44,565 bases of DNA, taken from Collinsella sp. GTDB taxonomy: Bacteria; Actinomycetota; Coriobacteriia; Coriobacteriales; Coriobacteriaceae. Below the pieces are notes generated by a model, which saw only the letters and a program-made list of their open reading frames with translations, did no database searches and was not told where the DNA came from. Shown piece after piece: positions 34,275-41,997 of this stretch. The translations under genes were made by a program, and so were the position numbers. The first letter of the stretch is position 1, and every line of letters starts with the position of its first letter. The stretch is taken from NCBI GenBank assembly GCA_019419525.1, contig DXZU01000024.1, positions 1 to 44,565 of the forward strand. The letters are read 5' to 3'.

Positions 34275-35192
34275 CGCGGGAATGCGGTAGATGTGGTCGC
34301 AGCGCTCTGCTGGCACGCTTGGCGCAGTGAGCGCATTGCCTCAACGAGGATGACGCCGGCGATAGCGACCGTAATTGCCACGTCGAACGGCGTGTTCACA
34401 AACCAGAGCAACGTCATGAGATACGACCCGGCGTTAAAGGCAAAATGCAGCAGGATCGTGTAGCGGAGCTTTCCGGTGGTCACGAGTACCCAGCCAAAGA
34501 TGAGGCCGGCGGCGCCGGCGTAGCAGCCCTGTACCCAGTTCATATGCATAAAGCCAAAAAATGGCCGCCTGCAGCACAATCGCCGCGGCGATGCCTCGCT
34601 TGTCCGGCGCCGCCCAGGGCACCATGGCGACGTCTTGCGCCCGCGCGCGACGCCGGCGCTTCCAGAGCGGACGGCACTGCGGGTTAAATGCTCGGAGCGA
34701 AAACTCAAAAATGATACCGCGCACCAGCAGCTCCTCGCAAAACGGAGCGCCGAGCACCGTGGTCAGGACGGCCAGATAGCTCGTGTCACCCATGCCCGTC
34801 TCCTCGACAAGTTCGCTGTAATCGGCCGCCGCCTCGGGCAACAGCGACAGCACAGCGTCGGTCACGTAGCCAACGACCACCTGCAGGGCAAGGCCGATCA
34901 CGATAACGCAGGCGATGCGCCTCCACGCTTTGCCTGCTCCCCCGCCAAGCGAGCGCTCGCCCTGCCAGCGCGCCATAAACGAGCGCGGCCACAGATAACG
35001 CCACCACAGCAGTGCCATCAAAAACGACGCCATCTGCGCGGCAGCCTGAAGCAATTGAATATCGAGGTCGTCAATCGAAAAACCCATGAACACCGACGCG
35101 ACACCCAGAGCGGAAAACAAAACCACGCTCAGGACAATATCTGCCGCGACAACGCCTAAGCAAGCAAGTGTCCACACCAACGCGTTGAGCAT
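34271..35192 (-). pseudogene. CPBP intramembrane protease, frameshifted
   Basis: A CAAX-protease-like (CPBP/Abi) membrane metalloprotease split by one base. Motif 1 (CEELLVRG) lies in the first frame. Motifs 2 (FFGFMHMNW, FGxxH) and 3 (HFAFNAG, HxxxN) lie in the second. The break is at a run of six T on the minus strand (34556-34561); with five T the frame joins smoothly as AIFGFMHMNW. About 306 codons would result. It could be a real inactivation, a slippage-controlled switch or a sequencing error. The ATG at 35192 follows GAGGAGG. It is downstream of the orphan antitoxin gene. Confidence 0.8.
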
Positions 35193-35275
35193 GCCAACCT
35201 CCTCAAAACCGTTCCCTAGTTCTACCACAAACTGGCAAAACACTGACCTCTTGAGGACAGAGGAAAACGGATCAC

Positions 35276-35476
35276 TTATTGATGAGAATCAGGCGCAGTG
35301 CCAAAGGTCCCGCTGGGCGAGATGTCGAACGGGAAGGTGCCGCAGCGATTGAACGCAGCGATAAACATGCGGATGGCGTTGGACGGCGTGGTGCCCACGA
35401 GCTGGGTTGCCGCCGCGAAGGCTGCCTTCTCCTCGGGCAAGACCTTCGCGACTACGGGGGTCATGTGTTCTGCCAT
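35276..35476 (-). CDS. RelB/DinJ-like antitoxin, orphan
   Basis: A 66-residue protein with the ribbon-helix-helix start of DinJ/RelB (VVAKVLPEEKAAF, then TTPSNAIRMFI) and the short Pro-rich tail PFDISPS. Antitoxins of this family usually precede a RelE/YafQ-type toxin. Here the gene downstream is the CPBP protease, so no toxin is adjacent. The ATG at 35476 follows GGAAG. Inverted repeats upstream (35600-35634) could be its autoregulatory operator. Confidence 0.78.
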   Translation of the reverse strand: MAEHMTPVVAKVLPEEKAAFAAATQLVGTTPSNAIRMFIAAFNRCGTFPFDISPSGTFGTAPDSHQ

Positions 35477-35589
35477 GGCGCTTCCTTTTTGAAACGACGG
35501 TAGTGCGGATAGATGCGGGCCACGCGGCTGGGCGACGGACTGTGAAGGCAACCCGATTGGCCCGCATCCGGAGTTGTTTCTGCGGCTTT

Positions 35590-35634
35590 GGTATTACTTG
35601 GTATTCCTAAGTACTACCCCGCAGATAGAATACC
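35590..35634 (-). promoter_or_regulatory. Putative antitoxin operator
   Basis: GGTATTA (35590-35596) and GGTATTC (35600-35606) are direct repeats 10 bp apart; GAATACC (35628-35634) is inverted. This type of arrangement fits a ribbon-helix-helix repressor. Confidence 0.45.
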
Positions 35635-35671
35635 ACACCCGGCCCCATGGAGACGGAGGAAACGGATTATT

Positions 35672-35706
35672 TTTGGTGCAAAGGGGCCAGGTTACTTTGC
35701 ACCAAA
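35672..35706. repeat. Palindrome family TTTGGTGCAAAG, copy 2
   Basis: Perfect 12-bp arms (35672-35683 with 35695-35706) and an 11-base core GGGCCAGGTTA. Related copies at 23911-23944 and, twice, at 40535-40600. Confidence 0.75.
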
Positions 35707-35708
35707 CG

Positions 35709-35748
35709 GCAATGCCCCGCCCACGCAATCACGTGGACGGGGCATTGC
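35709..35748 (-). terminator. Hairpin after the GH4 gene
   Basis: A 17-bp stem (35709-35725 with 35732-35748) with one G-U-type pair and a 6-base loop, just past the GH4 stop. The T-tract is short. Confidence 0.7.
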
Positions 35749-35779
35749 TCCAGGTATGCGGTCAGCGACCCTGTTGCTT

Positions 35780-37162
35780 TTACTTAAGCTCGGGCCAGTA
35801 ACCCTTGTTGGCCTCGATCATGTCGTCGAGAACCTCCTTGGCGACCTTCATCGACGGCACGGTCTTGTTGAGCGTAAAGGCCTTGAGCGCCTTCTCGTAC
35901 GAACCCTCGATCGTAGCCTCGACCACGAGCTTCTCGGAGTTCAGCTGCTGCATCATGAGACCCTGCTGGAACAGCGGAATGTTGTCGCGGCTGATGACCT
36001 CGGGGCCGTTCTTGCCAATGTAGGCAGGCAACTCGACCATAGCGTCGTAGGGCATGTTGGGGATGGCGCCCTTGTTCTCGCAAATGACCAGGAAGCGCTG
36101 CTTGGTGTCGTTCTTCAGAGCGATGGCCAGATCGGCGATCCAGTCGCCGTGGCTGCCCGCATAGAACGTGCTCTCGTCGATCTCGCCCGTCTTCTCGTAG
36201 TGGTCGATGCCGTCGAAGAGGTTCTTCTCGCGCGTCTCCTCAACCTCGTTCGCACGGGTGCGCTCGGGGTTTGAGTGCTCGACGAATTCCTTCTGCTGCA
36301 GGTAGTAGTTCAGATACGTGTTGGGCAGGTACTCCGGGAAGCACTCCATGATCTCGTACTCGCCCTTCCAGACGTAGTACCAGCTGCCCTTGGTGTGGCG
36401 GTTCTGCTCGGGGTGCTCGTCGGCGGTCTCCTCGGGCTTCTTTGCCATGAGCGAGCCCATGCCCTTGAGGTAGGAGTCGGGCAGCAGAATCTCATGCTCC
36501 TTGATGTACTCGCGCAGCTGCGGGAGCACCTCCTCGCCCTTGTGGCGGATCGAGGTGAACCAACCAAAGTGGTTGAGGCCAAAGTAATCGTACTCGACAT
36601 CCTTCTTGTCGATATCGAGTGCGGCGCAAACCACGTCGATGATCGCAATCGGCATGTCGCAGATGTTGATGATACGAGCGTTGGGACGCAGCACACGGCA
36701 GCCCTCGGAGACGATGGCAGCAGGGTTGGAGTAGTTGAGAATCCAGTAATCCTTCTTGGCGTACTTCTCAACGTCATCGATCAGCTCGACCATGGGGAAG
36801 ATGGTGCGCATGCCGTAGGCAAGGCCGCCGCAACCGCAAGTCTCCTGGCCCACGCAGCCGTGACGCAGCGGAATCTTCTCGTCCTGCTCGCGCATGGCGT
36901 AGCCGCCCACGCGCATCTGGGCAAACACGAAGCTCGCGTCGGTAAAAGCCGTCTTTTTGTCGGTGGTCACCGTGAGCTTGATGTCCAGGCCGAGGTCCTC
37001 GTGCAAAATCCAGTCCACGAGCACGCCGACCTTGCGCTGGCGCTCCTCGTTGATGTCGTACAGACGAATCTCGTCAACGTCGAGCTCGTCCTTGCGCAGG
37101 GCGATGGACTTGACGATGCCGGGGGTAAAGGTGGATCCGCCACCACACAGAGTAATGATCAT
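35780..37162 (-). CDS. 6-phospho-alpha-glucosidase (GH4, GlvA/MalH-type)
   Basis: An NAD- and metal-dependent hydrolase that splits disaccharide-6-phosphates (for example maltose-6'-P) by a redox-elimination mechanism. The 460-residue protein has the N-terminal NAD loop TLCGGGSTFTPG, the motif ICDMP near residue 168 (the CDMP form typical of alpha-specific GH4 enzymes) and a metal-site His in GLNHFGW near 198. It is four bases after the EIICB gene and last of the alpha-glucoside operon. The ATG at 37162 is the only good start. Confidence 0.92.
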   Translation of the reverse strand: MIITLCGGGSTFTPGIVKSIALRKDELDVDEIRLYDINEERQRKVGVLVDWILHEDLGLDIKLTVTTDKKTAFTDASFVFAQMRVGGYAMREQDEKIPLRHGCVGQETCGCGGLAYGMRTIFPMVELIDDVEKYAKKDYWILNYSNPAAIVSEGCRVLRPNARIINICDMPIAIIDVVCAALDIDKKDVEYDYFGLNHFGWFTSIRHKGEEVLPQLREYIKEHEILLPDSYLKGMGSLMAKKPEETADEHPEQNRHTKGSWYYVWKGEYEIMECFPEYLPNTYLNYYLQQKEFVEHSNPERTRANEVEETREKNLFDGIDHYEKTGEIDESTFYAGSHGDWIADLAIALKNDTKQRFLVICENKGAIPNMPYDAMVELPAYIGKNGPEVISRDNIPLFQQGLMMQQLNSEKLVVEATIEGSYEKALKAFTLNKTVPSMKVAKEVLDDMIEANKGYWPELK

Positions 37163-37165
37163 TGT

Positions 37166-38782
37166 TTACTGCTCCTTCTCAATTGCGTTTTCGACCTTGT
37201 CGCGCATCTCGGCGACCTTCATGCCAAAGATGATCTGGATATTATTGCCGTTGCGGTTGATGCCGCTGTTGGGCACGTGGTTGATGAGGTCCTCATTGAT
37301 GAGGTCCGGGTTCTTAACGTTCACGCGGAGACGCGTAAAGCAGTTCTCGAGCTCCTCGATGTTGTCCTTGCCGCCAAGACCTGCGACCAGGTCGGCAATA
37401 CCTGCATCGACGCCCTCTGCGGGAGCCGCGGCAACGGCGCCCTGCTTCACTGCGACAGACGCGGCGGCCTCGCCCTCGGCAACGGACTCGGCGAGCTCGG
37501 ACTCCTCCTCGCGGCCAGGCGTGTGGAGGTTGAGCTTCTTGATAAGGAAGGTGAAGAGGAAGAAGTACAGCGCGGCGTTGACGACTCCAAGCACCAGCAT
37601 AACCGGCCAGTTGGTCTTATCGACGCCCAGGACCAGGTTGGAGACCACGATGTTGATGATGCCGCCTGCAGTCGAAGCGGGCACGGAGAGGACCTTGAGC
37701 AGGACCAGGAAGATGCCGGAAAGAACCGAGTGAACGACAAAGAGCACGGGAGCGGCAAAGACAAAGAGGAAGTCCATGGGCTCGGTCACGCAGGAGAGCA
37801 CGGCGGTGATGATCAGCGGGATGATAACGGCCTTGGTCTTATCCTTGTTCCCCTTGTAGGCGGTGACGATAAAGGCGAGGCCGATGCCGATGTAGGGCCA
37901 CAGATTGTTGAAGGTGTAGCTGTTGAAGTAGGTGCTATCGGAGAAGGGCTGACCCGTCATTGCCATCTCGGCAACACGGATGGGATAGGCGCCGGCGATA
38001 ACCTGACCACCCAGCGTAAGGGTGCCACCCACATCGGAGAACTGGAACGGGGTGTAGATGAGGTGGTGCAGACCGGTGGGAACGAGCAGCTTGTTGAGCA
38101 TGCCGTAGATAAACAGACCGATGTTGCCCGACTCCTTAATGATGCCGGCAACGGAGGAGATGGCACCCTGAACCGGAGGCCAAACGATGCAGAAGCCAGC
38201 GCCCATGATCCAGGAGATGATGATCATGATCAGGAACGGAAAGCGAACGCCCGAGAACATCGAAAGGGCAATGGGGAACTGCTTGTTCGAGTACTTGTTG
38301 AACACGGCGCCGGTGATGCAACCCAGGATGATGCCGCCGAACACGCCGGTATCGAGCACCTGGATGCCCATAACGGTGGCCTGGCCGGTTCCGGTAAGGC
38401 CGAGCATGCCGCTCGCATCGGCAAGAGAGCCGGTGGCGTTGAGCACGATGTTGTTAGCCTGCAGGAACAGGAAGAACGACATCAGGGCGATCAGCGAAGC
38501 ATGGCCCTTGTTCTTCTTTGCCATGGCGCCGGCGATGCCCACGCAGAACAGAATCGAGAGGTTGTTGATGATAAACATCAGCGACTGGTAGACAACGGCG
38601 CCCACAAGCTGGAACGGACCGGAGCCCAGTACGGGGACCAAAGCGCAAATGGTCTTGTTGGTCAGAATGATGCCCACAATGAGCAGGATGCCGGCAACCG
38701 AGAGATACATCATCGGCTGGACGATCGACTTCGCGAACACCTCCAACGGCGCTTTGAAATTGAACTTCTTTTTTGCGGTCAT
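37166..38782 (-). CDS. PTS alpha-glucoside/maltose transporter EIICB
   Basis: A membrane PTS permease importing an alpha-glucoside as its 6-phosphate. The EIIC domain (about 10-420) has around ten hydrophobic segments and LNKLLVPTGLHHLIY. A Glu/Ala-rich linker (about 420-455) leads to a C-terminal EIIB domain with the phosphorylated Cys in ELENCFTRLRV near 480. EIIA is separate (39755-40267). The ATG at 38782 follows AGGAAGGGGAG; the frame continues 9 codons upstream. It is paired with the GH4 enzyme. Confidence 0.93.
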   Translation of the reverse strand: MTAKKKFNFKAPLEVFAKSIVQPMMYLSVAGILLIVGIILTNKTICALVPVLGSGPFQLVGAVVYQSLMFIINNLSILFCVGIAGAMAKKNKGHASLIALMSFFLFLQANNIVLNATGSLADASGMLGLTGTGQATVMGIQVLDTGVFGGIILGCITGAVFNKYSNKQFPIALSMFSGVRFPFLIMIIISWIMGAGFCIVWPPVQGAISSVAGIIKESGNIGLFIYGMLNKLLVPTGLHHLIYTPFQFSDVGGTLTLGGQVIAGAYPIRVAEMAMTGQPFSDSTYFNSYTFNNLWPYIGIGLAFIVTAYKGNKDKTKAVIIPLIITAVLSCVTEPMDFLFVFAAPVLFVVHSVLSGIFLVLLKVLSVPASTAGGIINIVVSNLVLGVDKTNWPVMLVLGVVNAALYFFLFTFLIKKLNLHTPGREEESELAESVAEGEAAASVAVKQGAVAAAPAEGVDAGIADLVAGLGGKDNIEELENCFTRLRVNVKNPDLINEDLINHVPNSGINRNGNNIQIIFGMKVAEMRDKVENAIEKEQ

Positions 38783-38881
38783 AGCGGTACTCCCCTTCCT
38801 TTTCCGCAAATTAAGACAGATGTGCCCTGGACAAGACCGTGAGCCTTGCCTTATATCAATCGATGTGTGGGCACGTTATGC

Positions 38882-39736
38882 CTAGAGACCAGGTTCTCCA
38901 AGCAGGTTAACAATGTGATATGCGAGATAGCTCTTCTCGGCATCGGTAACGACAACGTTATAGGTAGACGACAAGTGGGCGGCTATGGCGTCCGCGCACG
39001 AGAATGCGCACGGATACGCCGTTTCATCGATTCGGAACAGCGCGTCGCCATTGATTTGCCCGGCCGTGGGGTCAAGCGCCCGCTGTGCGAAAAACTGCAG
39101 GTGGCGGACGAAACGCTCATAGGGCAACGAGGTGTCATCGAGGGTCGTAGCATAGCGCTCGGAAACAATCGCGAGCACGTCGCGAACAAGCTGGACCGAA
39201 ACAATCAAACGGTCGGAGCGTTGCGGCATGGTGGCGTTGACGATATGCAAGGTAATGAAACCCTGCTCTTCTTCGCTCATCTGGATGCCCATATACTCCT
39301 TGATAATCTGCAGCGCACGGCCCGCAAGTGCATACTCCTTGCGATAGAACTGCTGGATCTCGAGCAGCAACGGATTCTCACAGGAGACGCCCTTGCGCTC
39401 GCGCTCCAAAGCAAGGCTGATATGGTCTGCGAGAGCAATGAGAATCTTGTCGTTGATATCAACATTGAGCTCTCGACGGAGCATCTGAACAATGTCCTCG
39501 GCAATCACGAGGTTGACGGTGGGGATGGACTCCAAAAGATGTGCCAAGCGGTCAATCGTACGCGAGTCCTGAGAAGTTCCCTCCTGCAACGCGTAGGTCT
39601 TTTCGATCGGCGCCTCGTCGATGGCATCGCCGGCATGACGGCCAAAGCAGAGGCCTCGACCGATGACGATGAGCTCGGAGCCATCGTCCGAAGTGACCAT
39701 TGCGACGTTGTTGTTAAAAACTCGCTTGATAACCAC
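38882..39736 (-). CDS. BglG/LicT-family transcription antiterminator
   Basis: An RNA-binding antiterminator for the alpha-glucoside operon. The CAT domain reads VIKRVFNNNVAMV. Both PRDs have the usual His pairs: LADHISLA and FITLHIVNA in PRD1, and FVRHLQFF and LAYHIVNLL in PRD2. So, unlike the antiterminator at 15792-16646, all four are present. I chose a GTG at 39736, which gives the family start MVIKRVFNNN with GGTGGG just before it; a GTG four codons earlier (39748) is the alternative. It lies between the EIIA and EIICB genes. Confidence 0.92.
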   Translation of the reverse strand: MVIKRVFNNNVAMVTSDDGSELIVIGRGLCFGRHAGDAIDEAPIEKTYALQEGTSQDSRTIDRLAHLLESIPTVNLVIAEDIVQMLRRELNVDINDKILIALADHISLALERERKGVSCENPLLLEIQQFYRKEYALAGRALQIIKEYMGIQMSEEEQGFITLHIVNATMPQRSDRLIVSVQLVRDVLAIVSERYATTLDDTSLPYERFVRHLQFFAQRALDPTAGQINGDALFRIDETAYPCAFSCADAIAAHLSSTYNVVVTDAEKSYLAYHIVNLLGEPGL

Positions 39737-39754
39737 GGTACCCACCACAAAAAT

Positions 39755-40267
39755 TTACTCGGAAAGCCAGATGACAGGCTCTTTAGCAGCAACAGGGCCG
39801 GAAGCATGCTCACGAAGAGTCGAGTTCTCCGAGCGCTCGCACACGATAACGAAGACCGTGGGATCGAAGTCGGCGGCGCGGACCGCGTCGAAATCGACCT
39901 CGACGAGGGGCTGGCCCGCGTCGACATGGTCACCCTGGGCAACAAGCGCGTGGAAGCCCTTGCCCTCAAGCTTAACAGTATCGATTCCGATATGCAGCAT
40001 CACCTGAGCAGAGCTGTCGTCGGACATGATGCCCAGCGCGTGCTCAGTCGGAAACAGCGCCGCGACGGTGCCGGAAACAGGAGCGCACACCGTTCCCTCT
40101 TGGGGAACCACGGCAACGCCATCGCCCACGGCACGGCTGCTAAAAGCAGGGTCATTGGTATTTTCCAGATGAACAAGCTCGCCGGAAACGGGAGCGAGGA
40201 TTTCGAACTCGGAAGCCGCAGTCGTCTGCTCATCCGAACCGCCCATCAGGCGAGAAAAGAAACCCAT
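39755..40267 (-). CDS. PTS glucose-type EIIA protein
   Basis: A soluble phosphocarrier that takes phosphate from HPr and gives it to an EIIB domain. The 170-residue protein has the EIIA(Glc) core (ILAPVSGELVHL, then VCAPVSGTVAALFPTEHALG) and the active His in VMLHIGIDTV near residue 89. An N-terminal amphipathic-looking MGFFSRLMGG precedes it, like the membrane-anchoring helix of Crr. The ATG at 40267 follows AAGGGA. First gene of the alpha-glucoside operon and the only EIIA in the window; it may also serve the EIIA-less transporter at 14255-15685. Confidence 0.94.
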   Translation of the reverse strand: MGFFSRLMGGSDEQTTAASEFEILAPVSGELVHLENTNDPAFSSRAVGDGVAVVPQEGTVCAPVSGTVAALFPTEHALGIMSDDSSAQVMLHIGIDTVKLEGKGFHALVAQGDHVDAGQPLVEVDFDAVRAADFDPTVFVIVCERSENSTLREHASGPVAAKEPVIWLSE

Positions 40268-40293
40268 GGTGGCATGTCCCTTCATAAATATAG

Positions 40294-40354
40294 CCCAACC
40301 AAAATCAATCGAATGCGCCCCTTGAGACGCACGCGATCAAAGACTTTGGTTAGG
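40294..40354 (-). terminator. Leader hairpin of alpha-glucoside operon
   Basis: Minus-strand CCTAACCAAA (40354-40345) pairs with TTTGGTTGGG (40303-40294), with further GATCG/CGATT pairing inside. The T-tract is poor (TATATTTA). The 5' arm overlaps the RAT-like site. Confidence 0.5.
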
Positions 40355-40383
40355 CCCACGTCCAAGGGACTCGGTAACCTTCC
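40348..40383 (-). promoter_or_regulatory. RAT-like site, alpha-glucoside operon
   Basis: The minus strand reads GGAAGGTTACCGAGTCC, loop, GGACGTGGGCCTAACC. It fits the RAT pattern (GG-N4-TTAC...GGC-N-TAACC) with a GTCC/GGAC apical stem, just after the promoter and overlapping the leader hairpin. Confidence 0.55.
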
Positions 40384-40404
40384 GCATTTCTTTTCACTGA
40401 GGTT

Positions 40405-40432
40405 ATTGTAGACAAGCCCAAAGCCGGAACAA
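40405..40432 (-). promoter_or_regulatory. Promoter of alpha-glucoside operon
   Basis: Minus strand TTGTTC (40432-40427), 16 bp, TACAAT (40410-40405), about 20 bp before the RAT-like site. Confidence 0.6.
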
Positions 40433-40447
40433 TCATTATGACCGGCG

Positions 40448-40478
40448 AACGGTATTTTTTCTTCGATAAACGGTATTT
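40448..40478. repeat. Tandem operator-like direct repeat
   Basis: AACGGTATTT at 40448-40457 and 40469-40478, period 21 bp (two helical turns), directly upstream of the promoter. It suggests binding of a dimeric or cooperative regulator on one DNA face. Confidence 0.5.
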
Positions 40479-40481
40479 AAG

Positions 40482-40529
40482 CGGCACTTAGGGACGTTCC
40501 TTTTTCTGCCGGCACTCGGGGACACTCCT
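40482..40529. repeat. Imperfect 20-bp direct repeat
   Basis: CGGCACTTAGGGACGTTCCT (40482-40501) and CGGCACTCGGGGACACTCCT (40510-40529), period 28 bp, 16/20 identical. No function is evident. Confidence 0.5.
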
Positions 40530-40534
40530 CACTC

Positions 40535-40600
40535 TGGTGCATTGGGGACAGGTTTGTTTGCACCAGGTTGGCGCAGATTAACCTGGCCCCATTGCACCAA
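40535..40600. repeat. Palindrome family TTTGGTGCAAAG, copies 3 and 4
   Basis: Two inverted copies back to back: 40535-40565 (core GGGGACAGGTTTG) and 40568-40600 (core TTAACCTGGCCCC), each with GGTGCA/TGCACC-type arms. They also pair with each other through the outer arms. Confidence 0.6.
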
Positions 40601-40611
40601 TTTCGTATGCG

Positions 40612-41373
40612 CTAGATAAAGAGCTCGCATTCCTTCCGCACGACGCAAACCTTGCTCAGCATCTGGGAAACAGCGGATAGCTTGTTGGGATCAAGCTTGC
40701 GAGCGCCTCGCGGACATACGGCAATGCAGCGCATGCAGGAGATGCACGCCTCGCCAGCTGCTCGTTTGGGGTCACCCTTGTCGATAGCACAAACGGGGCA
40801 CGCCGCGGCGCATGCACCGCAGGAGACGCAATCCTCTGTTGCCTCGGGTGCCATGCGGTGGCCTCCGGCTTGTTTATAAGGACGGTTGCCGGGAATAGAG
40901 GGCTCGGACGCATCCTCAGCCAACAGCTTTTGCTGAATTTGCTGCGCAAACTCTGCGAGCTGCGCCTCATCCTGCGCATCCGGACGACCGGCAGCAAACT
41001 GTCGCGCAATGGAATGTTCTGCAATGGCCGCAACTGCCGCGATCACCCGGAATCCCGCATGCTTCGCAACGTCCTCCAGCTCTACGAGCGTGTCCTCAAA
41101 CGCGCGGTTTCCGTATACACAAACCAAAACAGCCCGAGCCCCGTTGCCGCGCACCATGCCCAACCGGTCAGCCACCACAGCCGGGATTCTACCGGCATAC
41201 GCCGGCACAGAGATTACGGCCACGTCGTCCTCAGTCATCGAGACAGCGCTGAAATCTAGCCCGCTATCGGTCAGATCGACGGTAACGGTATTCTTGCCCA
41301 GTGCCCCGGCCACAAGGCCAGACACCTTCCGCGTTCCACCCGTCGGACTAAACACAATTTCGAATACGCTCAT
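40612..41373 (-). CDS. EFR1-type flavodoxin/ferredoxin fusion protein
   Basis: A 253-residue redox protein. The N-terminal flavodoxin-like domain starts FEIVFSPTGGTRKVSG, with the FMN phosphate loop SPTGGT. The C-terminal part has two [4Fe-4S] motifs, CVSCGACAAACPVCAI and CISCMRCIAVCP (about 183-225). Such proteins are thought to move electrons between flavin and Fe-S partners in anaerobes. The partner is not in the window. The ATG at 41373 has AGGGGAGGG upstream; the frame extends 9 codons further. It is monocistronic; a G9 tract lies in the promoter region. Confidence 0.9.
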   Translation of the reverse strand: MSVFEIVFSPTGGTRKVSGLVAGALGKNTVTVDLTDSGLDFSAVSMTEDDVAVISVPAYAGRIPAVVADRLGMVRGNGARAVLVCVYGNRAFEDTLVELEDVAKHAGFRVIAAVAAIAEHSIARQFAAGRPDAQDEAQLAEFAQQIQQKLLAEDASEPSIPGNRPYKQAGGHRMAPEATEDCVSCGACAAACPVCAIDKGDPKRAAGEACISCMRCIAVCPRGARKLDPNKLSAVSQMLSKVCVVRKECELFI

Positions 41374-41429
41374 CGAGACACCCTCCCCTACGCCTGGCAA
41401 CGCGTCAAGCCGCTTTCACATTCAGACAG

Positions 41430-41460
41430 AGTATACGGCGCATGGGGGGGGGAGCTCCCC
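41430..41460 (-). promoter_or_regulatory. Promoter region with G9 homopolymer
   Basis: Minus strand TATACT (41435-41430) is a very good -10. The spacer just upstream contains nine consecutive C (plus-strand G, 41444-41452) next to a GGGGAGCTCCCC palindrome (41449-41460). No good -35 is visible. Confidence 0.45.
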
Positions 41461-41515
41461 GTTTTGGTGCGCTAGGCAGCCCGATACACCAACCCATACT
41501 GCCCGCCTTTTCGGT

Positions 41516-41826
41516 TTGCATAATTCCCGGTACAGATTGCATATATTTACTGGATACCGCCGCGTTCTCCTGAGGTACCCCATCCTGGCCCGTGCAAAAA
41601 ACGGAGTATTCTGCAACGTGACCGCGCCAGCACCGCCGCGGGTGGGCAAAACTGTAGGGCGCCGTATCATTTTAAGTCCCGACATGGCGAGAATGACGCG
41701 CCCCTGCTCCGGAAAACGGCGAAATCTGACTCGGAACGCTCGCTAGGGATATCCGAAGGCCACCGTTGGCGACGTCGAATCATATGCAGACAACTCGAAC
41801 TGCAGAATACTCCAAAAAATGCACGG
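41516..41826. repeat. Duplicated ~310-bp intergenic element, copy B
   Basis: It begins TTGCATAATTCC, has CCGTGCAAAAAACGGAGTAT from 41590 and ends with the inverted partner at 41801-41826. The ends pair perfectly over 13 bp (GGAGTATTCTGCA) plus CGTGCA/TGCACG, separated by a symmetric 6x6 A-rich loop. Spacing equals copy A at 29365-29674. Confidence 0.6.
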
Positions 41827-41934
41827 CGCACCCCATAGGACCCATTGCTGCATGGCGGAAAATAGGTCCTCAGCATCCCCCAGATGCATTCCCGAGAACA
41901 TCACGTTTGAATTAGCGATGGACACGGCAAACAA

Positions 41935-41965
41935 AAGGGCCCGAGCGTTATTTGCTCGGGCCCTT
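41935..41965 (-). terminator. Terminator after RNA helicase gene
   Basis: A perfect 12-bp stem AAGGGCCCGAGC/GCTCGGGCCCTT (41935-41946 with 41954-41965), 7-base loop, then TTG on the minus strand. Confidence 0.8.
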
Positions 41966-41997
41966 AGCTTGTCTCACGCTAGCGCGCGATGCGCATC

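Larger units (their letters stand above)
35477..35779. other. Intergenic region, antitoxin to GH4 gene
   Basis: About 300 bp holding the antitoxin's putative operator, a TTTGGTGCAAAG palindrome (35672-35706) and the GH4 operon terminator (35709-35748). Confidence 0.6.
41374..41997. other. Long intergenic region
   Basis: About 620 bp between the flavodoxin/ferredoxin gene (its upstream side) and the RNA helicase (its downstream side). It holds a candidate promoter with a G9 tract, the duplicated element (41516-41826) and the helicase terminator. The short open frames within it do not look coding. Confidence 0.7.

Noticed and set aside
36275..38842. 855-codon open frame on the plus strand opposite the GH4 and EIICB genes
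   Set aside because: It is antisense to two well-conserved genes. Its composition (Val/Leu/His/Asp/Gly-rich) is what high-GC codon use gives on the opposite strand, and it has no recognisable domain.
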